A stretch of DNA of 57,335 nt from an uncultured Collinsella sp. (lineage in GTDB: Bacteria > Actinomycetota > Coriobacteriia > Coriobacteriales > Coriobacteriaceae). The stretch spans positions 1 to 57,335 of the forward strand of contig CATYZE010000013.1 in assembly GCA_958415525.1 (NCBI GenBank). Direction: 5' to 3'. The translations under genes were made by a program, and so were the position numbers. Under the pieces are notes generated by a model, which did not search any database, was not told the origin of the DNA, and worked only from the letters and a program-made list of their open reading frames with translations. Shown piece after piece: positions 48,101-57,334 of this stretch; within the stretch, counting starts at the first letter, position 1, and each line of letters begins with the position of its first letter.

Positions 48101-49124
48101 AGTCATAACATTCGGTATTCCCTCGTATAACGCCGCCAAGGACATGGACCATTGCATCACCTCCATCTTGGAGGGGAGCAATTACGCCACCGATATCGAG
48201 ATTATCGTGGTGGACGACGGCTCCAAGGACGAGACGGCCGCCAAGGCCGACGAGTGGGAGGCCCGATATCCCGGAATCATCCGCGCGGTGCACCAGGAGA
48301 ATGGCGGTCATGGTATCGCTGTGCTTTCGGGCCTGCGCGAGGCACAGGGCACCTATTACAAGGTCGTTGACTCGGACGACTGGCTCGACGGTGCGGCGCT
48401 TTCGACTATGCTGTCGATTCTGCGTGGCTTTGAGGAGCGCGACCAGCGCGTCGACCTGTTTATCTCGAACTATGTGTACGAGAAGGTTTACGAGGGCACG
48501 CATACCGCTATTGGCTACAAGTTTGCCCTGCCGCGCAAAAAGATTTTCTCTTGGGACCAGATCGGACACTTCCGTCCCGATCAGAACCTGCTCATGCACA
48601 GCCTGTGCTATCGCACCGATGTGCTGCGCGAGTCCAATCTGCCTATGCCGGCACACACGTTCTACGTGGATAATATCTACGCATACGTGCCGCTGCCGCG
48701 CTGCAAGACCATGTACTACGCCGACATCGACCTCTATCGCTACTTTATCGGTCGCGAGGGCCAGAGCGTCAATGAGGCCACGATGGTCAAGCGCCTGGGT
48801 CAGCAGTTCCGCGTAACGCGCATCATGATGGAATCGTTCCACCTGTACCAGGACGTTGAGTCTTCGCGTCTGCGTTCGTACATGATGGGCTACTTCACCA
48901 TGATGATGGCGATTTGCTCGGTGCTCACCAAGCTTTCCGAGGAAGATTGTGCCGATGAGCGCCTGAAGACGCTGTGGAAGGACCTGAAGGAGTACGACGA
49001 GCGCATGTATCGTCGCGCTCGCTACGGCGTGGTTGGATTCTTTACCAACCTGCATGGACGGGCCGGAGACAAAACCACACTTGGCCTATACCATCTTGCC
49101 TCAAAGATCTTCAAATTCAACTAG
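48093..49124 (+). CDS. Family 2 glycosyltransferase
   Basis: A 343-residue GT-A enzyme: ITFGIPSYNAAKDMDHCITS, EIIVVDDGSKDETAAKADEW, and the metal-binding VVDSDDWLDG. No membrane helices. The ATG at 48093 overlaps the glf stop (ATGCATAA), implying coupling. Together with glf it probably builds a galactofuranose-containing surface polymer, but the donor and acceptor are not visible from sequence. Confidence 0.88.
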   Translation: MHKVITFGIPSYNAAKDMDHCITSILEGSNYATDIEIIVVDDGSKDETAAKADEWEARYPGIIRAVHQENGGHGIAVLSGLREAQGTYYKVVDSDDWLDGAALSTMLSILRGFEERDQRVDLFISNYVYEKVYEGTHTAIGYKFALPRKKIFSWDQIGHFRPDQNLLMHSLCYRTDVLRESNLPMPAHTFYVDNIYAYVPLPRCKTMYYADIDLYRYFIGREGQSVNEATMVKRLGQQFRVTRIMMESFHLYQDVESSRLRSYMMGYFTMMMAICSVLTKLSEEDCADERLKTLWKDLKEYDERMYRRARYGVVGFFTNLHGRAGDKTTLGLYHLASKIFKFN

Positions 49125-49156
49125 CTGCTGAGTAATCGCTGCTGATAGGTTGACTG

Positions 49157-49266
49157 GGCCCCTTGGCCTTTAGTTTGCTACTGCGAACAGTCCTGCTCGC
49201 ACGGAAAGCACATTAAGTGCTTTCCGGCTCGTGCGGAACTTGTATCAAACTAAAGGCCAAGGGGCC
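49157..49266. repeat. Nested inverted repeat after the glycosyltransferase gene
   Basis: Perfect 21-base arms at 49157-49177 and 49246-49266 (starting GGCCCCTTGGCCTTTAGTTT), the second followed by TTTG. The inside carries a second strong stem: CGCAC plus GGAAAGCAC (49198-49211) with GTGCTTTCC and, after a five-base bulge, GTGCG (49217-49235). The outer stem alone would be a good terminator for the glf operon with an extra hairpin set in its loop. Confidence 0.7.
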
Positions 49267-49373
49267 TTTGCTATAAGAATCGATTGTCAGGAAGTTGAAT
49301 TTGAAGATCTTAGACGCGCGGTACACAGGGGCCTGGGCTGATAAGAATCTGGTTGGTAGTCGGTCGAGTGAAG

Positions 49374-50375
49374 TTACTTTGCGGCGCCGGGGATGCCGTG
49401 GGAGGTTTTGGCGGTTTTGGCTCCGTTTACGATGGCGGTCTGTAGGGCCCTTACGGCGAGCATGCCCAACAGGTCCAGGGGCACGGCGGCGCTTGCCTGG
49501 GCTCCCAGCTTGCCGCTGGCGAGGGTGTAGATGGTGTCGCCGTCGTTCGTGGTGTGCGTGGGGCGGATGGCGTGCGCATAGGCGTCTGCGGCCATCTGGG
49601 AAACCTTGGTGGCCTGAGCCTTGGTGAGCTCAACGTTGGTGACGATGCAGCTGATGGTGGTGTTGGTGCGGTCGAGCGGCATCTGCATAGAGCCGGCGGC
49701 GGCAAAGGCTGCGAGCTCCATGTCGACGATCTGGTCGCTATCTGCTGCAGCGCGCATACCAGCGACCCATTCACCGGTGAAGGGGTCGACGACGTTGCCG
49801 CAGGCGTTGACCGAGACCACGGCACCCACCTTAACAGGGCCGAGTGCCACGGCGGCAGCGCCTAGGCCGGCCTTCATGCAGGTGGCGGGGCCCATGAGCT
49901 TGCCCACGGTGGCACCGGTGCCGGCGCCTACATTGCCCTGCTCGAGCGTGGCGGGGGTGTTGTCGAGCGCCTCGCGCACGGCGGAGATGCCGGCGTCGAT
50001 GTCGGGGCGCACGGTGGGGTCGCCAAAGGCGAGGTCGAAGATGCAGCTGGAGCACACGATGGGCACCTGCGTAGGGCCGACGGGAAGGCCGATGCCGCGG
50101 CTCTCAAGCTCGCGGGCGACGCCGCTTGCGGCCTCCAGGCCAAAGGCCGATCCGCCCGAAAGGCAGACGGCGTGGACCTTGTCCACGGTGTTCTCGGGAC
50201 GCAGCAGGTCGGTCTCGCGCGATGCCGGGGCACCGCCGCGAACGTCAACACCGCCGGTGGCGCCCTCGGGTGCCACGATTACGGTGCAACCGGTGCCGGC
50301 CTCCTCGTCCGTATAGTTGCCAAAGCAAAAGCCATCGACATCGCAAACGTCAATGGCCTCAAGCAGTGTATCCAT
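49374..50375 (-). CDS. P1 family (S58, DmpA-like) peptidase
   Basis: A 333-residue Ntn-like enzyme: GCTVIVAPEGATGGVDVRGG, AVCLSGGSAFGLEAASGV, GNVGAGTGATVGK and the self-cleavage region DRTNTTISCIVTN, where cleavage before Thr would expose the nucleophile. It resembles aminopeptidase DmpA and nylon-oligomer hydrolase NylC. AGGAG precedes the ATG; it lies downstream of maf, with its own hairpin-promoter at 50440-50468. Confidence 0.88.
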   Translation of the reverse strand: MDTLLEAIDVCDVDGFCFGNYTDEEAGTGCTVIVAPEGATGGVDVRGGAPASRETDLLRPENTVDKVHAVCLSGGSAFGLEAASGVARELESRGIGLPVGPTQVPIVCSSCIFDLAFGDPTVRPDIDAGISAVREALDNTPATLEQGNVGAGTGATVGKLMGPATCMKAGLGAAAVALGPVKVGAVVSVNACGNVVDPFTGEWVAGMRAAADSDQIVDMELAAFAAAGSMQMPLDRTNTTISCIVTNVELTKAQATKVSQMAADAYAHAIRPTHTTNDGDTIYTLASGKLGAQASAAVPLDLLGMLAVRALQTAIVNGAKTAKTSHGIPGAAK

Positions 50376-50439
50376 GTTTTACTCCTATCGGTTTTCCGCC
50401 GGGCCTTATGCCCGGTCGGGATCCGTACGGTACGCCAAA

Positions 50440-50468
50440 ATTGTAGGCGCTGGGGGATACCCAGCGCC
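50440..50468 (-). terminator. maf terminator fused to a -10 for the P1 peptidase
   Basis: On the minus strand GGCGCTGGG (50468-50460) pairs with CCCAGCGCC (50454-50446); TACAAT follows immediately (50445-50440). The hairpin can end maf transcription while TACAAT could start the P1 gene. Confidence 0.5.
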
Positions 50469-50476
50469 AGATGCAA

Positions 50477-51058
50477 TTACGATAGTTTTTGAATCGCGCG
50501 CGCGACGCGAGCGATGGGCAGGCCCACCACGTTGTAGAAGTCGCCCGAAATATCATGCACGAGCATGCGCCCGCCGACGCCCTGGATGCCGTAGGCGCCG
50601 GCTTTGTCCATGGGCTCGCCTGAGGTGACGTATCGCTCAATCTGCTCGTCGGTGAGCTCATAGAACGTCACGTCGGTCACATCGACAAACGACAGGCTCT
50701 CGGCGGCGTGCGGGGCTGTGGCGTCCCCGGCTCTAACGATGCAGACGCCGGTTGCGACCTGGTGCGTGCGCCCCGAGAGCTCGTGGAGCATGGTGCGGGC
50801 TTCGGCCTCGTTTGCCGGCTTGCCCAAAATCTTGCCATCGAAGGTGACGATGGTGTCGGCCGCGATGGTCAGCTCACTGGGATCGGCGTGCTCGGTGGCA
50901 ACGGCGGCAGCCTTAGCGCGAGCTAAGCGCTCGACAAGCGTAAGCGGTGCCTCGTCATCAAAAGGAGTCTCGTCGATGTCAGCGGGAATGACGCGGATGT
51001 CGTAGCCCGCTTCGCGCATTAACTCGATGCGGCGCGGTGATTGCGAAGCTAAAATCAT
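50477..51058 (-). CDS. maf: Maf-like nucleoside triphosphate pyrophosphatase
   Basis: A 193-residue protein: LASQSPRRIELMREAGYDI, then AADTIVTFDGKILGKPANEA, GVCIV, and DKAGAYGIQGVGGRMLV near the C terminus, the Maf signature. Maf enzymes hydrolyse non-canonical or excess NTPs. The ATG overlaps the stop of the upstream DJ-1 gene by 4 bases (ATGA). Confidence 0.93.
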   Translation of the reverse strand: MILASQSPRRIELMREAGYDIRVIPADIDETPFDDEAPLTLVERLARAKAAAVATEHADPSELTIAADTIVTFDGKILGKPANEAEARTMLHELSGRTHQVATGVCIVRAGDATAPHAAESLSFVDVTDVTFYELTDEQIERYVTSGEPMDKAGAYGIQGVGGRMLVHDISGDFYNVVGLPIARVARAIQKLS

Positions 51059-51597
51059 AGCTGAATGCCCTCGGCAACCTTCTCGACAGCCTTGTCGCCG
51101 GCGAGCGCACGCAGCAGCTCAAGTGCAAAGGGGAGCGACTGGGCCATGCCGCTGGCAGTGATGATGTTGCCGTCGTGCGTGACCTTGTCGCCGGTATAGG
51201 CGCCCTCGGGGAAGCTCTTCTCAAAGCCGGGGAAGCACGTGGCGTGGCGTCCCTCGAGCAGATCAAGCTCGCCCAGGATAAATGGGGCGGCACAGATGGC
51301 GGCAACATGCTTGGTCGCGGCGAACTCGCAGACTACGTCGCAGACGCGCTGGTCGGCGCGCAGGTTGGTGGCACCGGGCAGACCGCCGGGCAGCACGACG
51401 CAGTCATACTCGTCAAAGTTAATTTCGTCAAAGAGTGCGTCGCAGGTTACGGGAATCTGCAGCGAGCTTACGACCTCGCGCGTGGGCATGATCGAGACGA
51501 GCGTGGCACGCACGCCGCCGCGACGCATGACATCGACCATGGTCAGGCATTCAATAGTTTCAAAGCCATCGGCGGCGAGAACGGCAACGCTGGGCAT
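51055..51597 (-). CDS. DJ-1/PfpI family protein
   Basis: A 180-residue class I glutamine amidotransferase-like protein: AVLAADGFETIECLTMVDVM with the conserved Glu, and the nucleophilic elbow VAAICAAPFILGE with Cys. AAGGA precedes the ATG at 51597; the frame is open further upstream. The family includes YajL/DJ-1 and ThiJ-like proteins that act in redox protection or deglycation. Confidence 0.9.
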   Translation of the reverse strand: MPSVAVLAADGFETIECLTMVDVMRRGGVRATLVSIMPTREVVSSLQIPVTCDALFDEINFDEYDCVVLPGGLPGATNLRADQRVCDVVCEFAATKHVAAICAAPFILGELDLLEGRHATCFPGFEKSFPEGAYTGDKVTHDGNIITASGMAQSLPFALELLRALAGDKAVEKVAEGIQL

Positions 51598-51704
51598 GAG
51601 GATTCCTTTCGTAAGGCGGCATACAATTAGCCGTCTTATACCCCGAACGCGCCCGCTTGCCACGCTCAATCGCCGAATGATTTTTCCGGGCAATGGTTAA
51701 GTGG

Positions 51705-53018
51705 CTAGTTGCGCTTGAGGTGGACGACGGTTTCGCAGTGGAAGGTCTGCGGGAACAGGTCGACCGGCGTGATCTTGACGGGGGAGAAGGTGCCTTCTTC
51801 GACAAAGCGTTTGAGATCGCGCGCCAGGGTGGCCGGGTCGCAGCTCACGTAGGCGACATCGCGGGCGCTCGTGCTGGCGATAAGGTCGATGGCTTCGGGG
51901 GCGAGGCCCGCGCGCGGTGGGTCGACCACCAAAACGTCGGCATCCTGGTCGGGGAACTCGCGCACCGCGTCGCCGCCGATGACGTCGACGTTATCGAGCT
52001 TGTTGATTTCCAGGTTACGACGCAGGTCGCGCACGGCGGGGCCATAGGCCTCGACGGCGGCGACAAAATCGCAGCGGCGGGCGAGCGGCAGGGTAAAGGT
52101 GCCGGCGCCGCAGTACAGGTCCACGGCCAGTTCGTTTTCCTGCGGGTCGAGCGCTTCCATGACAAGTTCGATCAGAATTTCGGCGCCCTTGGTGTTGACC
52201 TGGAAGAACGACGGGGCCGAAAGGCGCATTTGGCCGTCAGCGATATTCTCGGTCCACGAGCCCTCGCCGGCGAGCATCTCGACCTTGGAAACGCGGCGGG
52301 CTTTCTTCTCGCCCTTGCTCATCACGCGCACGATGCTCGTGGGATGAGCGGCGTCTGCCAGCACGCGGGAGACCTGCGAGCGCGGGAAAGAGCTCGTGGG
52401 CGTCCATAGCGCCACCTCGAGCGCCTTAGTGCGACGCGAGGCGCGAATACCCACGCGCTCAAGGCCAAGGTCATGGCTGCCGCTCAGATAATTGAGTGCG
52501 CCGACGACCGATTTGAGCGCCTTGGGGAAGCGTTTGTCGAACAACGGGCACGCATCGACGGTCACGATCTTGCTGGGGTCGACGCCGTGCATGCCAAGAC
52601 GCACGCGGCCGTTGACAACGGTCGGCTCGAGCTCGATTTTATTGCGGTAGCCCCAGTCGTCCTTGGTACGACGGATAGGCTGCACCAGCTCATCGACCTG
52701 ATCGGGGCTGAACTTGCCGATGCGCTCAAGCGTGGAGCGCAGGTTTTGCTCCTTGGCGGCAAGCTGCGCGGTGCGCGAGAGATTGCCCCACGAGCAGCCA
52801 CCGCAAATACCCACGAAGGGGCAGGGAGGCTGGATGCGATCGGGGCTCGGCTCCAGAATCTCGGTGGTGCGGGCGCGCATAAACGACTTGCCGTCCTGCA
52901 CGATCTCGGCCTCGACGGTGTCGCCTGCCACGGCGCCCTGGACAAAGACGGCCTTGCCGTTGTCGGCGTGCGCCAGCCCGTCGGCGCCGTACGTCATCGA
53001 TTCTATGGTGAGCTTCAT
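51705..53018 (-). CDS. TrmA/RumA family RNA uracil-5-methyltransferase
   Basis: A 437-residue SAM-dependent enzyme: N-terminal TRAM domain (LTIESMTYGADGLAHADNGK), iron-sulfur cysteines CPFVGICGGCSWGNL plus VDACPLF, SAM loop VDLYCGAGTFTLPLA, DPPRAGL, and the catalytic Cys in YVSCDPATLARDL. Likely methylates rRNA (RlmD/RlmCD type) but could target tRNA. ATG at 53018 is preferred by alignment with the TRAM start. Confidence 0.9.
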   Translation of the reverse strand: MKLTIESMTYGADGLAHADNGKAVFVQGAVAGDTVEAEIVQDGKSFMRARTTEILEPSPDRIQPPCPFVGICGGCSWGNLSRTAQLAAKEQNLRSTLERIGKFSPDQVDELVQPIRRTKDDWGYRNKIELEPTVVNGRVRLGMHGVDPSKIVTVDACPLFDKRFPKALKSVVGALNYLSGSHDLGLERVGIRASRRTKALEVALWTPTSSFPRSQVSRVLADAAHPTSIVRVMSKGEKKARRVSKVEMLAGEGSWTENIADGQMRLSAPSFFQVNTKGAEILIELVMEALDPQENELAVDLYCGAGTFTLPLARRCDFVAAVEAYGPAVRDLRRNLEINKLDNVDVIGGDAVREFPDQDADVLVVDPPRAGLAPEAIDLIASTSARDVAYVSCDPATLARDLKRFVEEGTFSPVKITPVDLFPQTFHCETVVHLKRN

Positions 53019-53066
53019 ATTCCTGCCTGTCATTCGCGTTGTTGTCCGCACCATGGTAGCAGGGAA

Positions 53067-53108
53067 AAGCGCCCCGCATCCGAGGCTTTCCTCAAATGCG
53101 GGGCGCTT
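53067..53108 (-). terminator. Intrinsic terminator of ppk
   Basis: Thirteen-base perfect stem AAGCGCCCCGCAT (53067-53079) with ATGCGGGGCGCTT (53096-53108); on the minus strand followed by TTTT. It starts 24 bases after the ppk stop. Confidence 0.8.
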
Positions 53109-53131
53109 CTACAAACTGCTTCTACAAACGA

Positions 53132-55534
53132 CTATTTCGTCTTGCCGGTAATGAGCGTCTTAAGACCCAGGCCGATCAGGCCCAGGCCCATGCGCACACG
53201 ACCGGGGCGATGGCGCTCGATGGCCTTGGTCTTGCCGGCGGGCTTATCGCGACGGGCGCTCGTCTCGGGTGCGGGCTTGGTGACCTGCGGCTCGGGCTGA
53301 GGTGCAGGTGCGGGCTCGGGCTCAATGACGGTCGCCTGGACCTTTTGGACCTTGGGTGCTACCGGCTGCGGCTCGGTCTCGGGGGCGGGTTTCGCCTCAA
53401 TGACGGGCTCGGGCGCGGCCTCGGCGTTGCGATAGGCACGCTCCAGCAGGGCTTCCTGCGAGTTGAAGGGTTTCTCACCCTCTGCACGCTCCACGGGGAC
53501 CCAGGTGCCGTCGCTCGTGAGGCTGCGGGCCTTCACGTTGTCGCGCAGCTGCATGCCCATGTACTCGTGCACCAGGGCGCGGCAGGTGGGGTCGAGCACG
53601 GGGAAGGCGATCTCCACGCGGTGCTCGGTGTTGCGCGTCATCATGTCTGCCGAGCTCAGATAGATCATGTCCGAGTCCACGCCAAAGGCGTACACGCGGG
53701 CGTGCTCCAAAAAGCGTCCGACGATGGAGCGGACGTGCACGTTCTCGGTCTTGCCCGGAACGCCGGGCTTGAGGCACGAGATGCCGCGGATGATCATGTC
53801 CACGCGGACTCCTGCGCACGATGCCTCGGCGATCTTGTCGATAACCTCGCGGTCGGTGAGCGAGTTGAGCTTAAAGAACACACGGGCGGGCTCGCCAGCA
53901 AGGGCGCGCTGAATCTCGCGGTCCAGGCCGCGCATGATGAGCGGCTTAAGACCGACGGGCGCCACACCCAGGAAGCGGTAATCGCCGCGCAGATTGCCCA
54001 GCGACAGGTTGCGGAAGAACAGGTTGGCGTCCTCGCCGATGCCGGGGTGGGCGGTCATGAGCATAAAGTCGCTGTAGAGCTTGGCGGTCTTCTCGTTAAA
54101 GTTGCCGGTGCCCAAAAGGGTGAGGCGGGTGAGCGCCATACCCTCGCGATAGGTGAGCTGGCAGATCTTGGAGTGGCACTTAAAGCCCTCGGAGCCGTAG
54201 ATGACGGTGCAGCCGGCCTCTTCCAAGCGCTCGGCCCACTCGATGTTGTTCTGTTCGTCAAAGCGGGCGCGGAGCTCCATGAGCACCGTGACCTCTTTGC
54301 CGTTCTCGGCGGCGTCGATCAGCGACTCGCACAGGCGGCTTTGCTTGGCCACGCGGTAGAGCGTGATGCGCAACGAGATGCACTCGGGGTCGTAGGCTGC
54401 CTCGTGAACCAGGTCCAAGAACGGGTTCATGGCCTCATAGGGATAAAAGAGCAGCTTGTCGTGCTGCAGCACCTGCTCGCGGATGGAGCGGGTCATGTCA
54501 ATGGTGGGGTTGGGCTGTGGTTTAAACGGCGTAAAGAGCAGCTCGTTTCGCAGGTGCTCGGGAATCTTGCCCTCAATGCCAAAGACATAGCCCAGGTTGA
54601 GCGGAATATCGCAGGTAAAGACCGAGCGGCGCGAAAGCTCGAGCGCCTTGCGGATGGTCTTGAGCGTTTGCTTCTCGAGCGAACCCGAGACGGCGAGCAC
54701 TACCGGCTGCAGACGCAGGCGCTTCTTGAGGATGCGCTTCATGTGCTGGCGGTAGTCCTCTTCCTCCTCGACGCCCTCGCCGTCCGGATCGATGTCGGCG
54801 TTGCGGGTGACGCGGATGAGCGCGCGGTCGAGCGGCTTATAGGAGCCAAAGCAACTGTCCAGGCAGGCGAGGATGACGTCTTCGAGCAAGATGTAGGAGT
54901 AGGTGCCGGTGGGCGAGGGGATCTCGACCACGCGGTTCATCGAGGCGGGAATCTCGATGAGGCCCAGCAGGCTCTCCTCGTCGGTGACACCGTCCAGGCC
55001 GCAAGCCAGGTAGAGTGCACCGTTGCGCAGGTTGGGGAAGGGGTGGCGCGGGTCGATGACCAACGGCGAGATGACCGGCGACACGTAGGCCTGGAAGTAG
55101 CGGGTGACAAAGGTGCGCTCCTCGGGTGTAAGCGAATCGACGCGCGCGCGGTGGACACCCAGGGCGTCGAGCTTGCCCTCGATGCTCTTGAAGATGGACT
55201 CCCAGCGGTCGAGGAGCCCGGGCAGCTCCGCCACGACGGCTTCGACCTGTTCAGAGGCAGTCATATTGCTCTTGTTGTCCACGGGTTGCTTTTTGAGCTC
55301 GGCCAGGTCAGACAGGCCGCCTACGCGGACCATAAGGAACTCGTCGAGGTTGGACTCGAAGATCGAGACGAATTTGAGGCGCTCGAACAGCGGCACGGAC
55401 TCATCGAAAGCCTCATCGAGCACGCGGTTGTCAAAGCGTAGCCAGCTGAGCTCTCGATTCTGCGTGTACGAGAAGTCGCGCGGCGGCTTGCGCAGCTTTG
55501 CGGCGGCTTGCTTCTTTTCGATTTTGCTCGGCAT
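53132..55534 (-). CDS. ppk1: Polyphosphate kinase 1 with a Pro/Glu-rich C-terminal extension
   Basis: An 800-residue PPK1: N domain starting YTQNRELSWLRFDNRVLDEA, head domain, and two phospholipase-D-like C domains. The autophosphorylated His is in FKCHSKICQL; a second conserved His in FLEHARVYAFG. LLGTGNFNEKTAKLYSDF is the catalytic signature. It polymerises ATP gamma-phosphate into polyphosphate. After the catalytic core (about residue 690) come roughly 110 residues rich in Pro, Glu and Ala ending in a basic amphipathic tail (MGLGLIGLGLKTLITGKTK). The start could be the ATG at 55540 or 55534; the ribosome site is weak. Confidence 0.93.
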   Translation of the reverse strand: MPSKIEKKQAAAKLRKPPRDFSYTQNRELSWLRFDNRVLDEAFDESVPLFERLKFVSIFESNLDEFLMVRVGGLSDLAELKKQPVDNKSNMTASEQVEAVVAELPGLLDRWESIFKSIEGKLDALGVHRARVDSLTPEERTFVTRYFQAYVSPVISPLVIDPRHPFPNLRNGALYLACGLDGVTDEESLLGLIEIPASMNRVVEIPSPTGTYSYILLEDVILACLDSCFGSYKPLDRALIRVTRNADIDPDGEGVEEEEDYRQHMKRILKKRLRLQPVVLAVSGSLEKQTLKTIRKALELSRRSVFTCDIPLNLGYVFGIEGKIPEHLRNELLFTPFKPQPNPTIDMTRSIREQVLQHDKLLFYPYEAMNPFLDLVHEAAYDPECISLRITLYRVAKQSRLCESLIDAAENGKEVTVLMELRARFDEQNNIEWAERLEEAGCTVIYGSEGFKCHSKICQLTYREGMALTRLTLLGTGNFNEKTAKLYSDFMLMTAHPGIGEDANLFFRNLSLGNLRGDYRFLGVAPVGLKPLIMRGLDREIQRALAGEPARVFFKLNSLTDREVIDKIAEASCAGVRVDMIIRGISCLKPGVPGKTENVHVRSIVGRFLEHARVYAFGVDSDMIYLSSADMMTRNTEHRVEIAFPVLDPTCRALVHEYMGMQLRDNVKARSLTSDGTWVPVERAEGEKPFNSQEALLERAYRNAEAAPEPVIEAKPAPETEPQPVAPKVQKVQATVIEPEPAPAPQPEPQVTKPAPETSARRDKPAGKTKAIERHRPGRVRMGLGLIGLGLKTLITGKTK

Positions 55535-55579
55535 ATGCATCTGTCCGTTCAGTCCCCACAGGGGACGGTAGCCTAACAC

Positions 55580-56092
55580 TAATCACTATTGTCTCAATTT
55601 AGTCGACTTGTGGCACGGACGTATCGCGTGAACGGTATCTTTACCTACTTCTTACGCTGTCAAGGCATACAACTAACCGCCCGTCTCGGTTTGCTAGCAA
55701 TCTGTATCCTCACTCAACCGGTGAGGATATATGAATAAGAATGATTGAGAGCTGAATATTATCGAATCCAAATCGAATCGTGGACAAACGTCATATATAT
55801 GCAGAAAATCGTTTTAGCTATGCAATTCCTAAACATGAAATTATTTGTGTGATCGAGCTAAATTCCTCAGAAAAAAGAACATTTACCTTTGAAAACCTGC
55901 TTTAGAGAACCGAAGTGCATCATGGGGGAATCGTATGCGATATACCGTTCATCGCAGTTTGTTGACCGTTCGGGGGCGAGGTGGAATTGCGGGTGGTTTT
56001 TGGATATAACTAGAGCTGTCAGCAAGCAGCGTCCCATACGGAGGGGCGCTGATAAATTCGGCCAGTAAGGCCCGAAAGAAAGGTAGGAGGCC
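55580..56092. other. Long AT-rich regulatory region upstream of arginine deiminase
   Basis: No gene is seen in about 510 bases. It is far AT-richer than neighbours and carries a hairpin ATCCTCAC-N6-GGTGAGGAT (about 55707-55729), repeats ATCGAATCC/AATCGAATCG near 55765, and a candidate -10 near GGATATAAC at 56005. An extended control region fits an inducible catabolic gene. Confidence 0.45.
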
Positions 56093-57334
56093 ATGACGAA
56101 AGGTCTGCACGTGCCTTCCGAGATCGGCAAGCTCAGGAAGGTCTGCCTGCACCGTCCCGGCGACGAGCTCCTCAACCTGCCGCCCGACGAGCTCGAGCGA
56201 CTCCTGTTCGACGACGTCCCGTTCCTGGAGGTCGCACAGCAGGAGCACGACACCTTCGCCCAGATCCTGAGGGACCAGGGCGTTGAGGTCCTCTATCTCG
56301 AGAACCTCGTCGCGGAGGTGTTCGACCAGGTCCCCGGCGCCCGCGCCGAGTTCACCGACCAGTACATCGCCGAGGCAGGCATCCGCGGCCAGCACATGCC
56401 GCAGATCGTCCGCGAGAAGCTGGACTCCATCGAGGACAACCTCGAGTTCGTCAAGAAGACCATGGCCGGCATGACCAAGGCCGAGATCGACATGCCCCTC
56501 ACGGCGTCCACGACCCTCGACTCCCTGGTCAACTCCGAGTCCGAGTCCGACCTGATCATCGACCCGATGCCCAACCTCTACTTCACCCGCGACCCGTTCG
56601 CGGTCGTCGGCGAGGGCGTCAACCTCAACCGCATGTACTCGGTCACCCGCAACCGCGAGACCCTGTACGGCAAGTACGTCTTCAAGTACCACCCCGACTA
56701 CAAGGACGTCTCCCTGTACTTCCGCCGCGACTGCCAGTTCCACACCGAGGGCGGCGACGTGCTGAACATCAACGAGAAGACCCTCGCCGTCGGCATCTCC
56801 CAGCGCACCCAGGCCGCAGCCATCGACGTCATGGCCCAGAACATCTTCTGGAACTCCGACTCCAAGGTCGAGCGCATCCTGGCCTTCGACATCCCGGTCT
56901 CGCGCGCCTTCATGCACCTCGACACGGTCTTCACCCAGATCGACGTCGATAAGTTCACGATCCACCCCGCCATCATGGGCACCCTGCGCGTCTACGAGCT
57001 GACCGCCGGCAAGAACCCGGGCGACGTGAACATCCGCCTGATCGAGGACACCCTCGAGCACGTCCTGGAGGACGCCACCGGCGTCGACCAGGTCAAGCTG
57101 ATCCCCTGCGGCGGCGGCGACCCGATCGCGGCCTCCCGCGAGCAGTGGAACGACGGCTCCAACACCCTGTGCGTCGAGCCCGGCAAGATCTGCGTCTACG
57201 CCCGCAACACCGTCACCAACGACGTGCTGTACAAGGAGGGCCTGGACCTTCTCGTCGTGCCCTCCGCCGAGCTCTCCCGCGGCCGCGGCGGCCCGCGCTG
57301 CATGAGCATGCCCTTCTGGCGCGAGGACCTCTAA
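56093..57334 (+). CDS. arcA: Arginine deiminase
   Basis: A 413-residue enzyme hydrolysing arginine to citrulline and ammonia, the first step of the ADI pathway giving ATP and alkalinisation. Catalytic motifs: DPMPNLYFTRDPFAVVGEGV, HTEGGDVLNI, HLDTVFTQID and the nucleophile Cys in GGPRCMSMPFWRED at the C terminus. AGGAGG precedes the ATG. Codon use is extremely biased to C- and G-ending codons, among the strongest in the window, so high expression is likely. Partner genes (arcB, arcC, arcD) would lie past the window's end. Confidence 0.97.
   Translation: MTKGLHVPSEIGKLRKVCLHRPGDELLNLPPDELERLLFDDVPFLEVAQQEHDTFAQILRDQGVEVLYLENLVAEVFDQVPGARAEFTDQYIAEAGIRGQHMPQIVREKLDSIEDNLEFVKKTMAGMTKAEIDMPLTASTTLDSLVNSESESDLIIDPMPNLYFTRDPFAVVGEGVNLNRMYSVTRNRETLYGKYVFKYHPDYKDVSLYFRRDCQFHTEGGDVLNINEKTLAVGISQRTQAAAIDVMAQNIFWNSDSKVERILAFDIPVSRAFMHLDTVFTQIDVDKFTIHPAIMGTLRVYELTAGKNPGDVNIRLIEDTLEHVLEDATGVDQVKLIPCGGGDPIAASREQWNDGSNTLCVEPGKICVYARNTVTNDVLYKEGLDLLVVPSAELSRGRGGPRCMSMPFWREDL

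Noticed and set aside
53096..55441. 781-codon open frame antisense to polyphosphate kinase
   Set aside because: It is a shadow of the GC-rich ppk1 gene: no ribosome site, low-complexity Gly/Leu/Val/Asp composition, and ppk1 has all catalytic motifs.
55580..56092. Possible tRNA or small gene in the long region before arginine deiminase
   Set aside because: No cloverleaf, no frame longer than a few codons with a ribosome site; only hairpins and AT-rich DNA are seen.
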